Positions 35,606-45,084 of a stretch of DNA of 64,000 bases are shown here, in pieces. The stretch comes from Psychrobacillus sp. OK028. GTDB taxonomy: Bacteria; Bacillota; Bacilli; Bacillales_A; Planococcaceae. Below the pieces are notes generated by a model. It saw nothing but the letters and a program-made list of their open reading frames with translations, ran no database searches and had not been told where the DNA came from. Every line of letters starts with the position of its first letter. Position 1 is the first letter of the stretch. The stretch is from positions 124,001 to 188,000 of the forward strand of contig NZ_FNHY01000001.1 in the NCBI RefSeq assembly GCF_900103605.1, given 5' to 3'. The position numbers and the translations under genes were made by a program.

Positions 35606-37423
35606 GTGCATAATAATCTATTTACAGACTACGGTATTCCTGTTTCAGCAGAAGAAGAAAGAACAGCTGCAATATGTACGAATTCAGAAGGTGACTATAG
35701 ATTTGTTATTGCCGCCAAAGGGTTTGTCATTATTGTCAATCTTGAAAATGACGATGTAAAACAAGTATTCTTTCCTGAAAATAACGATGAATATCCTTAT
35801 TCCTCCTTTAGTAGCAATGGATTATTCTATACCGGTGCTGCAAATATGTTCATGGTATTGGACCCTTTTTTAGAGCAATTTGTTTATTATAAGGTGATTG
35901 AAAACGGGGAGGAAATAGTAGGTTTTAGCTTTGCAGAGGATATAGCGGGTAATATCTATTTCACCTCATTTCCCCATTGCCATTTACTTTGTTATACACC
36001 TCACTCTAATGAGATGAAGGATTTTGGCATGATGGACCTGTCCGAAAAATATCCAGGAACTGTAGCAATGGATCAGACAGGATGGGCATATATAGGGATT
36101 GGTACGGAAAAGAAAAATATAGTTGCCTTTCATCTTGAAAAAGGGTTGAAGAGGGACCTTCTAGCAGAACCACAAAGGGAAAAGGGAACAGGGTATGTCC
36201 ATCTAGGTGAGGATGGAGTTGTATACGGACATCTAGGGGCTACCAGTTCTGTACAATGGATGAAGTTTTCTAATGGAGACTTCGAAAATATCGATGTTGA
36301 AAAACTATCGCCCTCTTTATATACGGGCACAGGTTTTCAAAGGATTCATCGTTATCAAGAAGGAAACTATCATATTGAGAATTATAGCCTGTCTGAAGGT
36401 TTTATTGAACTTGTTCACCGAGAAACAGCACAGACAAAAGATATCCATTTTAGTTATACTTCGGATGGTGCGAAATTATCTACTATTTACCTTGGACCGG
36501 ATGATCATATATACGGAACCTCCATGCATCCACTACAATTTTTTCAATTTGATGGCTCCACGAACAAGATGACTAATTTCGGCGGAGAGATTATTGAAAA
36601 AGGAGGAGGCGGGAATATTCCTGCTTATGCCTCCAGTGGAAATTTACTTATAGGAGCAGCATACGCCGGTGGAAAGCTATATGTCTTTGATACGACAAAG
36701 GAATTTAAGAAGAGTGAAAATCCCAAATTGGTATTGCAAGAAGAGAGTATTCACCGACCTCGCTGTGCTATTGCTTTAAAGGAACAAGAACATATTGTAT
36801 GGGGAGGATTTCCGGGATATGGGATGATAGGAGGATCTTTAGGTATCTATCACATCAAAACGGAAGAAAATCATCTACTGACACATGAAAAACTAGTGAA
36901 GAACCAAAGTACGATTAGCCTTGGAGAACTGAGCTCGGGAGATATTCTTGGTGGAACGAGTATTGAAACGCCTGGTGGAGCAGAATCGCAAGAGAAGGAA
37001 GCTCGTTTATATGTATTAGATTGGAAATCTAAAAAGGTGAAAAATAGTTTTGTTCCTATACAAGGTGCACGTGAAATTGCTCAAATTTTTGTGGACCAAT
37101 TCGACCGTGCGCACTGTCTTACGGAACAAAGTATTTATTTTGTATGTGATCCATACACCGAACAGATACTTTACCAAAAAGATTTATCCAGCTGGGGAAA
37201 AATTGTTAGAAATGGTTTTGCTTATGATTTGCCTACTAATACGCTTTATTGTCTCCTTAGTCATACATTGCTCGGTATAGTGATTCAGCAGGAACAGTGT
37301 TTAGAACCGAAACCAATTCACTCTCTACCGATGTGCACTAGTAGTGGTATTGTGCACAAAAATAATAAAATCTACTATGGTAGCGGAAGTCATTTTTGTA
37401 GTATTCAAACTCGTGAAGATTAG
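35606..37423 (+). CDS. Cytoplasmic beta-propeller protein, paralogue of the secreted propeller proteins
   Basis: The 605-residue product starts at GTG after GGAAGGAGGG and has no signal peptide. Propeller-like repeats run through the whole length. The segment HRPRCAI...VKNQSTISLGEL...LYVLDWK aligns with the core of the proteins at 21946 and 29408. In a locus with a cytoplasmic heparinase-like lyase it may act on, or bind, imported oligosaccharides, as oligogalacturonate lyases (PL22, seven-bladed) do. Activity is inferred from fold and place only. It ends 17 bp before the esterase gene. Confidence 0.7.
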   Translation: MHNNLFTDYGIPVSAEEERTAAICTNSEGDYRFVIAAKGFVIIVNLENDDVKQVFFPENNDEYPYSSFSSNGLFYTGAANMFMVLDPFLEQFVYYKVIENGEEIVGFSFAEDIAGNIYFTSFPHCHLLCYTPHSNEMKDFGMMDLSEKYPGTVAMDQTGWAYIGIGTEKKNIVAFHLEKGLKRDLLAEPQREKGTGYVHLGEDGVVYGHLGATSSVQWMKFSNGDFENIDVEKLSPSLYTGTGFQRIHRYQEGNYHIENYSLSEGFIELVHRETAQTKDIHFSYTSDGAKLSTIYLGPDDHIYGTSMHPLQFFQFDGSTNKMTNFGGEIIEKGGGGNIPAYASSGNLLIGAAYAGGKLYVFDTTKEFKKSENPKLVLQEESIHRPRCAIALKEQEHIVWGGFPGYGMIGGSLGIYHIKTEENHLLTHEKLVKNQSTISLGELSSGDILGGTSIETPGGAESQEKEARLYVLDWKSKKVKNSFVPIQGAREIAQIFVDQFDRAHCLTEQSIYFVCDPYTEQILYQKDLSSWGKIVRNGFAYDLPTNTLYCLLSHTLLGIVIQQEQCLEPKPIHSLPMCTSSGIVHKNNKIYYGSGSHFCSIQTRED

Positions 37424-37440
37424 GGGGAGGGATGAAGACC

Positions 37441-38502
37441 ATGTATACATTACAAGAGATTGAAAAAAACGGGGCACCACCATTATTACATAATGTAAAT
37501 AATATAGAAGATTGGCTTGAAAAAAAATTAAAGATACAGCAGCGCTGGTTAGATTGTATAGGTGGTCTTCCTCCTTTAGTTAAACCGAATATGAAGATTA
37601 ACTCGTGGGAAATTCATACTGATCATTATCTAATCAACATTTCTTATTCCACAGTGTACGAGGACCGGGTACCTGCACACCTTTTGGTTCCGAAAGTCCA
37701 TGAAGAGGAAGTATTAGCAACCGAAAGTGATGTACTTCAATTATTGTACTCCTCTAATAGGGAGCCTTTTAGAGCAGTCATTGCTCTCCATCCAACGAGC
37801 GATAATGGAAAAGAAGACATAAGTACAACAGCGGGCAGGAAGAATAGACAATACGGACTGGAGCTTGTAAAAAGAGGATATGTTGTTTTAGCTCCAGATA
37901 CGATAACTGCGGGAGAACGAATATTACAGAGTGAGCAGCCGTTTCAAACAGCTACATTTTATAAAAGTCACCCGGAGTGGTCGGCAGTCGCTAAGATGAT
38001 GGTGGACCATCAACAAGGGATTAGCTTATTAGAAACGCTTAGCATCGTAGATAATACTAAAATGGGTGCTATTGGGCATTCGTTAGGTGGGTACAATAGC
38101 TTTTTTCTAGCAGGAGTAGACAGTAGGATTAAAGCAGTCATTTGTAGCTGCGGGTTCTCACCTTTCGCACAAGACCCAGAGGTGCATCGTTGGGGAAGAA
38201 GAGAATGGTTTAGTCATATCCCTAAGATTAGTGATTATATCAATCAAGGAAACGTGCCATTTGAGTTCACCGAAATTGCGGCTCTAGTTGCTCCAATTCC
38301 CTTGTTTATGTGGATGGGTCAAAATGACCGTATTTTTCCGCATTGGGAGCCTGCAGCAAAAGGGTTAGCTGAACTTAACTCCTTATATGAATGGATGGAA
38401 AAAGGGGAACAGTTTACATCTTTAATAGGGAACTCAGGGCATGATTTCCCTCCTGAAATTCGCCAAATTGCCTATACCTTTCTAGATAAATGGTTGAGTT
38501 AA
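37441..38502 (+). CDS. Alpha/beta hydrolase, acetyl-xylan-esterase/dienelactone-hydrolase-like
   Basis: The 353-residue cytoplasmic hydrolase has nucleophile elbow GHSLGG (Ser214), preceded by VIALHPTSDNGKED (oxyanion region). Asp is in WMGQNDRIFP and the catalytic His in GNSGHDFPPE. The ATG at 37441 has GGGGGAGG at 10 bp; the in-frame ATG at 37432 overlaps it. In this locus it may remove acetyl or methyl esters from oligosaccharides. Confidence 0.82.
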   Translation: MYTLQEIEKNGAPPLLHNVNNIEDWLEKKLKIQQRWLDCIGGLPPLVKPNMKINSWEIHTDHYLINISYSTVYEDRVPAHLLVPKVHEEEVLATESDVLQLLYSSNREPFRAVIALHPTSDNGKEDISTTAGRKNRQYGLELVKRGYVVLAPDTITAGERILQSEQPFQTATFYKSHPEWSAVAKMMVDHQQGISLLETLSIVDNTKMGAIGHSLGGYNSFFLAGVDSRIKAVICSCGFSPFAQDPEVHRWGRREWFSHIPKISDYINQGNVPFEFTEIAALVAPIPLFMWMGQNDRIFPHWEPAAKGLAELNSLYEWMEKGEQFTSLIGNSGHDFPPEIRQIAYTFLDKWLS

Positions 38503-38581
38503 TATAGTCTTTCAAGTTTTCATCGCAAATATGCTATTCTATTTAAAAGTAAAGCAATCATTTGGTAGGGAGTTGTGACAA

Positions 38582-40012
38582 TTGCTAAAACGCAAAAGTG
38601 AATTTGAAAATCGTTATAACAAATTCATCCATGAATTAAAAGAAGAAATTATTTCAGGAAAGATAAAACCTGGAGAATTCATTCTCCCTGAAAATACATT
38701 AAGTAAAGTGTATGAATTAAGTAGAGTTTCTATTAGAAAGGCTTTGGCAGAGCTTGTAGAAGATGGTCTAATTGAGAAGATACCTGGAAAGGGTAATAGA
38801 GTATCCATTCCAAACGATACGCAAAAACAGACGATTACACTAGGTTGGTTTTCAAATTCTTATGAGATAGATATTATTCGAAAAATTATTAAACGTTTCG
38901 AGCAGCTCAATCCATTTACAAAAGTAAAACTTCAAATATTACCTAATAGTCAATATATCTATAATCTGACTCAATCCTTAAAGCATGATAACGGACCGGA
39001 TGTGTTTATCGTATCTGATTATCACTTTCGGGAACTAATGGAATCAAATTCTTTAGATATACTGGACCCTTTTTTACCGGAGCATATTGATGCTGAAAAA
39101 GATAGCTATAAACAAGTGTTTGATATGTTCACTTATAATAACCAGGTTCCTGTAACGCCATTTGTATTTTCTCCAGTAATGATCTGCTATAATCGTCGGA
39201 TGTTTGAAGAGGCAGGAATCTCAAATGATTTCAAAATGGAAAACTGGGAGGACTTGTTAGAGTTATCGACCCGTACGACGAAGGAAATGGATAGCAACAG
39301 TATGATTAACGAATACGGCTTTTGTTTTTCCTCTTCTACCAATCGCTGGCCGGTATTTCTATTGCAGAATAAAGGTGGCTTCATGGCAGAGGACCGTTCA
39401 AAATCCGTTATGAACAGAAAAGAGAATATAGAAGCGCTGAATTACTGTGGAGATTTAATGTATAAACATCAAGTCTCTCCTATCTTCTCTCACGGAAGTA
39501 ATGAGTTAGCTGAAAATCTCTTTATGCGAGAAGGAGCAGCAATGATTTTAACTACTTATTATTTTATGAATGAATTTAGAGATCATAAAATTAAATGGGA
39601 CGTTCTCCCGCCGCCTCAAAATGATGCACAAGGAACACTTCTCCTGGGAGGTGCTTTAGGAATTAGTGCAAATAGTAAAATCAAAGAATCAGCACAAGCA
39701 TTTGTTAGCTATATGGTAAGTACAGAAGCACAAACATTACTCAAACAAGATGGATGTACTATTCCGATGCTTCGAATAGTTGCAGAGGACAACAATCTTC
39801 TTCAGCCCGGTGTTCATCCTGCAAATTATAATGCTTTTAAAGAAGTAATGGGATTCTCCAAGACTATGAAAGATCTTCACCTGACAATTCAGGAGTTTGA
39901 ACTGATTGAACGAGAAATGCAATTTTTCTGGGCCAATATGGAAAAAGCTGAAGATACATGTAAACGAATTGAAGAGCGTTTAAATTTAAAACAAGCGACA
40001 TATAGCGGTTAA
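38582..40012 (+). CDS. GntR-HTH/solute-binding-protein fusion regulator
   Basis: The 476-residue protein starts at TTG and has no signal peptide. Residues about 8-75 are a GntR-family winged helix (ELKEEIISGKIKPGEFILPENTLSKVY...LVEDGLIEKIPGKGNRV). Residues about 80-450 are a periplasmic-type SBP_bac_1 sugar-binding fold (ITLGWFSNSYEIDIIRKIIKRFEQLNP; VFIVSDYHFRELME; GAALGISANSKIKESA). The binding domain would sense imported oligosaccharide in the cytoplasm, as the LacI-like domain does in AraR. It is the only regulator gene in the locus and thus the likely ligand of the three ATACATGTA operators. No operator was seen near its own gene. Confidence 0.85.
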   Translation: MLKRKSEFENRYNKFIHELKEEIISGKIKPGEFILPENTLSKVYELSRVSIRKALAELVEDGLIEKIPGKGNRVSIPNDTQKQTITLGWFSNSYEIDIIRKIIKRFEQLNPFTKVKLQILPNSQYIYNLTQSLKHDNGPDVFIVSDYHFRELMESNSLDILDPFLPEHIDAEKDSYKQVFDMFTYNNQVPVTPFVFSPVMICYNRRMFEEAGISNDFKMENWEDLLELSTRTTKEMDSNSMINEYGFCFSSSTNRWPVFLLQNKGGFMAEDRSKSVMNRKENIEALNYCGDLMYKHQVSPIFSHGSNELAENLFMREGAAMILTTYYFMNEFRDHKIKWDVLPPPQNDAQGTLLLGGALGISANSKIKESAQAFVSYMVSTEAQTLLKQDGCTIPMLRIVAEDNNLLQPGVHPANYNAFKEVMGFSKTMKDLHLTIQEFELIEREMQFFWANMEKAEDTCKRIEERLNLKQATYSG

Positions 40013-40038
40013 ACCGTTAACTAAGGGGTGTACTTGTG

Positions 40039-42309
40039 ATGAAATTTGCTCAACATCTTAAGAAGTTAAAGCCACATCCTCGAATTTTATCCAATGACGA
40101 GGAACTAAATGAAATGAAAGCAAGGCTAGAGGATCACAAACTAGAAAGTGGAATTGATTTTCACCATGCATGGTCTAAAATGCTTGAAATAGCAGAGTCA
40201 TACGTAGTGGAAAAAGAGTTTACTGTTGTTTATCCAAGTTGCTCGGTCCAATTGAATATTCCTTTGCCATTAAAACAATTAGAGCCAGTAGGAGATCCAC
40301 CTGGATATATAGATTATCCTTTTTGGACGATGTATTCTCGAGCTGTTGAGGAGAGAATTAGCGTTTTAGCATGGGCTTATGGAATGACGAAAGAAAAAAG
40401 GTTTGCTGAAAAAGTAAAGGAGTTTCTCATTGCTCTATCTTCGTTTACAAGATGGTTTGAATTTCCGTTAAGAGGTGCGGAAGGAAATTTAAGTAATGCT
40501 CATTTCACTATAGGTGCAGCAATTGGCTACGATGCAATTTTGCATACTTTATCAGTTACGGAGAAAAATAGGATTAAACATGCTATTTTGACAAAAGGTT
40601 TACAGCCTTTTCGTATAGATTTTAACAATCATGATAGCCATAATATTATTGTATCAAAGCAAGTTGCGATGCTTATCGGATCATTAGCCATTTTAGACAG
40701 TGATTGTCAGGAAGAGGTGAAAGCCTACATCTTCAATTCCTGTACTTATATAAGCAATTATTTAGATAGTAGGATAAAGGATCCTGACATTGAGGGGTTA
40801 TTGTATTTAAATGTCGCTGCAAAGCATATATTGATGGCGGTTGATACGTATCATCGTTCGACAGGGAATGCTGAATTTCTCCAACATCCATACTTCAGCT
40901 TTCTTCCTGATATTTTTATTTGGTCCCTAGGGACAGGTGAAAAGCAGAGTTTTGTAAACTTTTCAGATTCATTTTACAGCTTGGACATTTCCTATCTAAT
41001 GGCAATTATTGCATCTAAAAACCAAAACCGTATTGCAAGCTGGTATGTGCATAAATTCTCTGGAAATCATTTGGAAACATTGCTTCATGCAAATAATCTA
41101 CCCGAGCCTTTAGAGCCGGAACAATACTATGAAAATAAATGCTCCAATGTATTTTCTACGATAGGCTGGGCGTTACTTAGAAGTGGATGGAAGGATCATG
41201 ACCATCTATTAGCCTTTAATTCAAGTCAATCAGCAAAGGATCATAATCATTTTGACCAAAACAATTTTATATTACATGTGGCGGGAGAATGGCTAATTTC
41301 CAATCCGGGCTACCAGGATTATGTGGAAGGTCCAAGGAGAGATTTTACGATTGGAACTATTGGACATAATAGTATGCTTGTTAATGGCAATGGGCAATCT
41401 CTATTAGGAGAAAGTAGATTGGTAGAATGGTTTACATCTGAACACTATTCTTTTGTTAGTGGGGAAGCAGCTGGTGCCTACGATAAAAGTATTTCACAAT
41501 GGGAACGAAAAGTGGTACATATCGATAATAGCTACTATTTTATTCTAGACAATGTAGTTAAAGAGAATCCGGATAATGTTCTCAGCTTTCTTTTCCATAC
41601 GACTGCACAAATATATGCAGGGGATAAAAACTTACTGCCAGAAATGACGACAGAAAAAATGCATATCAGATTCATTGGAGAAAAAGCTTCCGTTTCTCTC
41701 TACAATTGCTACCCAGAAAATTCAACGAAGAGTGTAGAACAGCATAAGGGAGCAGAAGAATATGGTTCCTATCTACAGGTAGTGCCTCAAGATAAGGAGC
41801 AGGAACAATATATGCTAACGCTGCTTGTTCCCGAAGCTTCAGAAAATGAATTTGCATATTCAGTAACTAGAAATGGATCATTATTTCAACTCGAGGTTAG
41901 TCGTCAAGATATTACAGATTATATTCTTATAAATGAGGATAGAGAGTCTATGTGGCAAACATCCTCTAATGGTGAAATTTGCGTTCGAGGTGAACAGAGT
42001 TGGATTGCCTTTCAAAATGTCGACAACAAGTTAAGTAAGTTCTCAGTTATAAATGGTAAGTGTCTAAAGCTACAGGAGAATACGATCTTTCAATCCTCTG
42101 AAGAAGTGAATATTTCTGCTCATATTAATAAAATTGTTGCGAAAATACAACTTGAGCTTACAAAAACTACACAGGTTTGGTTAAAAGTGCCGCAGCCTAC
42201 AGTCCTATTAGTTAATAATGAGGAGCAGTTGGTAGACTATGAAACTGAAAAGGGAATGCTGGTACTACTGCTGAGACCCGGAAAACATGAAATTGAGCTA
42301 TACAATTAA
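40039..42309 (+). CDS. Heparinase II/III-family polysaccharide lyase-like protein
   Basis: The 756-residue protein has no signal peptide and is therefore cytoplasmic. An alpha-toroid (about 60-380) with NNHDSHNII near 200 is followed by DHNHFDQNNFILHVAGEWLI (about 398-417) and IGTIGHNSMLVNGNGQS, hallmarks of heparinase II/III-like enzymes. A beta-sandwich C-terminus continues to 756. Family members cleave uronate-containing polymers (heparin, heparan sulfate, alginate, exopolysaccharide) by beta-elimination, using Asn, Tyr and His. The substrate cannot be deduced. ATG at 40039 is preferred over the overlapping GTG at 40036. Confidence 0.85.
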   Translation: MKFAQHLKKLKPHPRILSNDEELNEMKARLEDHKLESGIDFHHAWSKMLEIAESYVVEKEFTVVYPSCSVQLNIPLPLKQLEPVGDPPGYIDYPFWTMYSRAVEERISVLAWAYGMTKEKRFAEKVKEFLIALSSFTRWFEFPLRGAEGNLSNAHFTIGAAIGYDAILHTLSVTEKNRIKHAILTKGLQPFRIDFNNHDSHNIIVSKQVAMLIGSLAILDSDCQEEVKAYIFNSCTYISNYLDSRIKDPDIEGLLYLNVAAKHILMAVDTYHRSTGNAEFLQHPYFSFLPDIFIWSLGTGEKQSFVNFSDSFYSLDISYLMAIIASKNQNRIASWYVHKFSGNHLETLLHANNLPEPLEPEQYYENKCSNVFSTIGWALLRSGWKDHDHLLAFNSSQSAKDHNHFDQNNFILHVAGEWLISNPGYQDYVEGPRRDFTIGTIGHNSMLVNGNGQSLLGESRLVEWFTSEHYSFVSGEAAGAYDKSISQWERKVVHIDNSYYFILDNVVKENPDNVLSFLFHTTAQIYAGDKNLLPEMTTEKMHIRFIGEKASVSLYNCYPENSTKSVEQHKGAEEYGSYLQVVPQDKEQEQYMLTLLVPEASENEFAYSVTRNGSLFQLEVSRQDITDYILINEDRESMWQTSSNGEICVRGEQSWIAFQNVDNKLSKFSVINGKCLKLQENTIFQSSEEVNISAHINKIVAKIQLELTKTTQVWLKVPQPTVLLVNNEEQLVDYETEKGMLVLLLRPGKHEIELYN

Positions 42310-42361
42310 AGTCTATTAACTGAATTTTCAATGATAACACGTATTAAAAGAGGTGATTTAC

Positions 42362-43009
42362 ATGGAACTTACTGGATGGAGAGGATCGCTATATCATTAT
42401 ATGGACTGGGCTTTGAAGCTTGCTTATCTAAATGTCCTTTGGTTAGGAGGAATAATCATTGGTGCTGGAATTGCTGGTTTTTTTCCCTCAACCGTAGCCA
42501 TGTTCTCTGTACTCAGAAAGTGGACACAAAATGATGAAGAGGAACTAAAAGTATTCGTTCATTTTAAAAATGAATATAAAAAGGAATTCCTAAAGTCCAA
42601 TAAATACGGGTATTCTTGGTTAGTGCTTGGGATTGTAATATATGTGGATTTACAGTTTTTTCGTGGTATTCCTACTATTTGGGCTTTAATCGTTTCCTTA
42701 TTCTTTTTTATACTCGCAGCTATTTATATTGTTGCTTTGCTATATGCATTCCCGGTTTATGTTCAATTCAATTTGACTATAAAGCAATACTTTAGAAATT
42801 GTTTCCTCATTGTTCTATCAAACCCATTGTTTTCAGTGCTAATGGGCTTAGGGTTTTATTTCCCATATTATCTGATGATGAAAGTTCCTGGATTACTTCC
42901 ATTTTTCGGTGGCAGCCTCATAAGTCTAGTGTTAATGCTTATTTCTAACAAAATTTTTATGAACTTAGAGAAAAATAAAAAGGAAATTGAAGAAGAAAAA
43001 GGAATATAA
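42362..43009 (+). CDS. DUF624 (YesL-like) membrane protein
   Basis: The 215-residue protein has five hydrophobic segments. The GGIIIGAGIAGFFPSTVAMFSVLRKW stretch at about 26-50 is typical of DUF624, whose members (B. subtilis YesL) sit beside LplABC-like importers in polysaccharide loci. The exact role is unknown. ATG at 42362 follows AAAGAGGTG. It comes between the lyase and the ABC importer. Confidence 0.85.
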   Translation: MELTGWRGSLYHYMDWALKLAYLNVLWLGGIIIGAGIAGFFPSTVAMFSVLRKWTQNDEEELKVFVHFKNEYKKEFLKSNKYGYSWLVLGIVIYVDLQFFRGIPTIWALIVSLFFFILAAIYIVALLYAFPVYVQFNLTIKQYFRNCFLIVLSNPLFSVLMGLGFYFPYYLMMKVPGLLPFFGGSLISLVLMLISNKIFMNLEKNKKEIEEEKGI

Positions 43010-43022
43010 TTTTAAAAAAACA

Positions 43023-43051
43023 TTGAATTATCATAAAATTTAAATTATATT
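43023..43051 (+). promoter_or_regulatory. Promoter P3, upstream of ABC importer
   Basis: TTGAAT (43023-43028), 17 bp, TATATT (43046-43051), with the same -10 and spacing as P1. The operator starts three bases after the -10. Confidence 0.75.
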
Positions 43052-43053
43052 AA

Positions 43054-43074
43054 ATACATGTAATATACATGTAT
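43054..43074. promoter_or_regulatory. Operator 3, perfect ATACATGTA-N3-TACATGTAT
   Basis: This is a perfect 9-bp dyad with an ATA spacer immediately after the P3 -10 box; with one extra base on each side the arms reach 10 bp. A bound repressor would block initiation. Confidence 0.8.
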
Positions 43075-43101
43075 TAAAGAGCTTAATAGAGAAACAAGTA
43101 T

Positions 43102-44106
43102 TTGGGAAAGGGGAGATTAGTTATTGAAACTAAAAACAAGAAAATTGAGACGCTGGATTCTGCTTTAGACGTTTCAAATAATATCCCAACTAAAAGAAAA
43201 AAGAATTCCTTAAAAAAGAAATTATGGCGAGATCGCTATTTATTATTACTTATCTTACCTGGAATTTTATATTTCCTTATATATCGCTATATACCAATGG
43301 CGGGAATTCTTCTAGCATTTAAGGACTACAGCCCGTTTCGCGGGTTTGCAGATAGTCCTTGGGTAGGACTAAAATACTTTAAGTTAATCTTTGAAGATGC
43401 GGAAGTTATTCAAGTTATATGGAATACACTCCAAATTTCAATGTTACAAATCTTTTTTGCCTTTCCGATCTCCATTGTGCTTGCCTTAATGCTCAATGAA
43501 ATTAGAAACCAGGTGTACAAGAAATTTCTTCAGTCAATTGTGTATTTACCTCACTTCCTATCATGGGTAGTAGTCGTTGGAATCACGGTTATTTTTCTTC
43601 GCAGTGAAGGTTTAATCAATAGTGTTTTAGTGAATTTTTTAGAGGTCAATCCAATCCCATTTTTAACGGATCCGGCTATGTTCAAGCCTATAGTCATTTT
43701 GCAAGTTATTTGGAAGGAATCTGGTTGGGGCACTATTCTTTTCTTAGCGGCATTGTCTGGGGTTAGTCCCCATTTGTACGAAGCTGCAGTAATTGATGGA
43801 GCTAGTAGATTGAGACAGATGTGGCATATCACTCTACCAGCTCTTAAGAGTACGATTGTCATCTTATTAATCCTTCGTTTAGGAAATGTCATGGATAGTG
43901 GGTTCGAGCAAATCTTTCTTATGTTAAATCCTTTCAATATGGAAACAGGAAATGTGTTAGACACATATGTGTATTTTAAGGGGATTCAGCAGGCTAATTT
44001 CAGTTTCGCCACAGCTGTAGGGCTGTTTAAAGGAATTATTGGTTTAATACTTGTTGTTCTTGCCAATAGACTCGCGAAAAAGTTTGGGGAAGATGGTTTA
44101 TATTAG
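43102..44106 (+). CDS. ABC sugar-importer permease, LplB/MalF type
   Basis: The 334-residue permease has six TM segments after a basic cytoplasmic N-terminus. It starts its core with RYLLLLILPGILYFLIYRYIP and has an EAA loop EAAVIDGASRLRQMWHITLP (about 224-243). It belongs to the polysaccharide-oligosaccharide (LplB/YteP) subfamily. The start is unclear. TTG at 43102 lacks a good ribosome site, while GGGGAG (43110) lies 7 bp before an in-frame ATT at 43123 and no ATG is near. The LplC partner follows in the same operon. Confidence 0.9.
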   Translation: MGKGRLVIETKNKKIETLDSALDVSNNIPTKRKKNSLKKKLWRDRYLLLLILPGILYFLIYRYIPMAGILLAFKDYSPFRGFADSPWVGLKYFKLIFEDAEVIQVIWNTLQISMLQIFFAFPISIVLALMLNEIRNQVYKKFLQSIVYLPHFLSWVVVVGITVIFLRSEGLINSVLVNFLEVNPIPFLTDPAMFKPIVILQVIWKESGWGTILFLAALSGVSPHLYEAAVIDGASRLRQMWHITLPALKSTIVILLILRLGNVMDSGFEQIFLMLNPFNMETGNVLDTYVYFKGIQQANFSFATAVGLFKGIIGLILVVLANRLAKKFGEDGLY

Positions 44107-44143
44107 AATACCATCTTAATAGATTTTGGTAGGAGGTAGAATC

Positions 44144-45019
44144 ATGTTCAAAGCTACTGGTGGCGAGAGGGTAATGGAAATATTAAATAACATACTTTTG
44201 TTATTAATATCTGTCACAATGCTATTTCCCTTTTTATACATTTTTTCGGTTTCATTCTCAAGTATAAGTGATGTCCTCAATAGTGATTTTCTTTTATGGC
44301 CAAAGGAATGGGTGACAGATGCCTATACGTATATTTTAGGGTCTGACCAATTTATTCGTTCTTTATGGGTAACCGTTTATATCACAGTGGTTGGAACATT
44401 TGTTAATTTAGTTTTTACATCAACTATGGCTTATTCATTAACAAGAAATATTATTGGGCAACGGTTAATCTTGTTTTTAGTCTTATTTACAATCCTATTT
44501 TCAGCTGGAATGATTCCAACTTACATGATTGTAAAGGAAACTGGTTTATTAAATTCGTTATGGGCATTGATCATACCAGTTGCGATTAGCCCTTTTAACT
44601 TAATCATCATGACTCAATTCTTTAAAGGAATTCCTGAAGAACTAACAGAGGCAGCAATTATCGATGGTGCCAATGATATTCAAATTTTTACAAAAGTAAT
44701 TTTACCTTTATCCAAGCCTGCCTTGGCAGCATTTGGTCTGTTTTATGCAGTTGGTCATTGGAATAGCTATTTCTCAGGAGTTCTCTACTTGAACGACCCT
44801 GCAAAATGGCCAATACAAGTTATTTTACGGCAAATTGTAATTGTTAATGAACCAAATGCAGCGTTAGGTGGCCATGCGGCAATGGTAGAGGCATTGCCTC
44901 CTCCAGAAACGGTTCAAATGGCAGCTATTTTGTTGGCAACCTTACCAATATTAATCGTTTATCCGTTCTTGCAAAAACATTTCGCAAAAGGAGTGATGCT
45001 AGGATCTGTTAAAGGTTAA
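44144..45019 (+). CDS. ABC sugar-importer permease, LplC/MalG type
   Basis: The 291-residue permease has six TM segments and an EAA loop TEAAIIDGANDIQIFTKVIL (about 180-199). Subfamily motif MTQFFKGIPEELTEA precedes it. ATG at 44144 has AGGAGG at 7 bp. With LplB-like protein and the lipoprotein it forms an oligosaccharide importer. No ATPase gene is in the window; such importers usually share MsmX-type ATPases encoded elsewhere. Confidence 0.93.
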   Translation: MFKATGGERVMEILNNILLLLISVTMLFPFLYIFSVSFSSISDVLNSDFLLWPKEWVTDAYTYILGSDQFIRSLWVTVYITVVGTFVNLVFTSTMAYSLTRNIIGQRLILFLVLFTILFSAGMIPTYMIVKETGLLNSLWALIIPVAISPFNLIIMTQFFKGIPEELTEAAIIDGANDIQIFTKVILPLSKPALAAFGLFYAVGHWNSYFSGVLYLNDPAKWPIQVILRQIVIVNEPNAALGGHAAMVEALPPPETVQMAAILLATLPILIVYPFLQKHFAKGVMLGSVKG

Positions 45020-45084
45020 TATTCTGAATGTTGCTTGTACTATTGTTTAAAAGGCCTTACAAAAAGATAAATGGAGGGGTTAAT

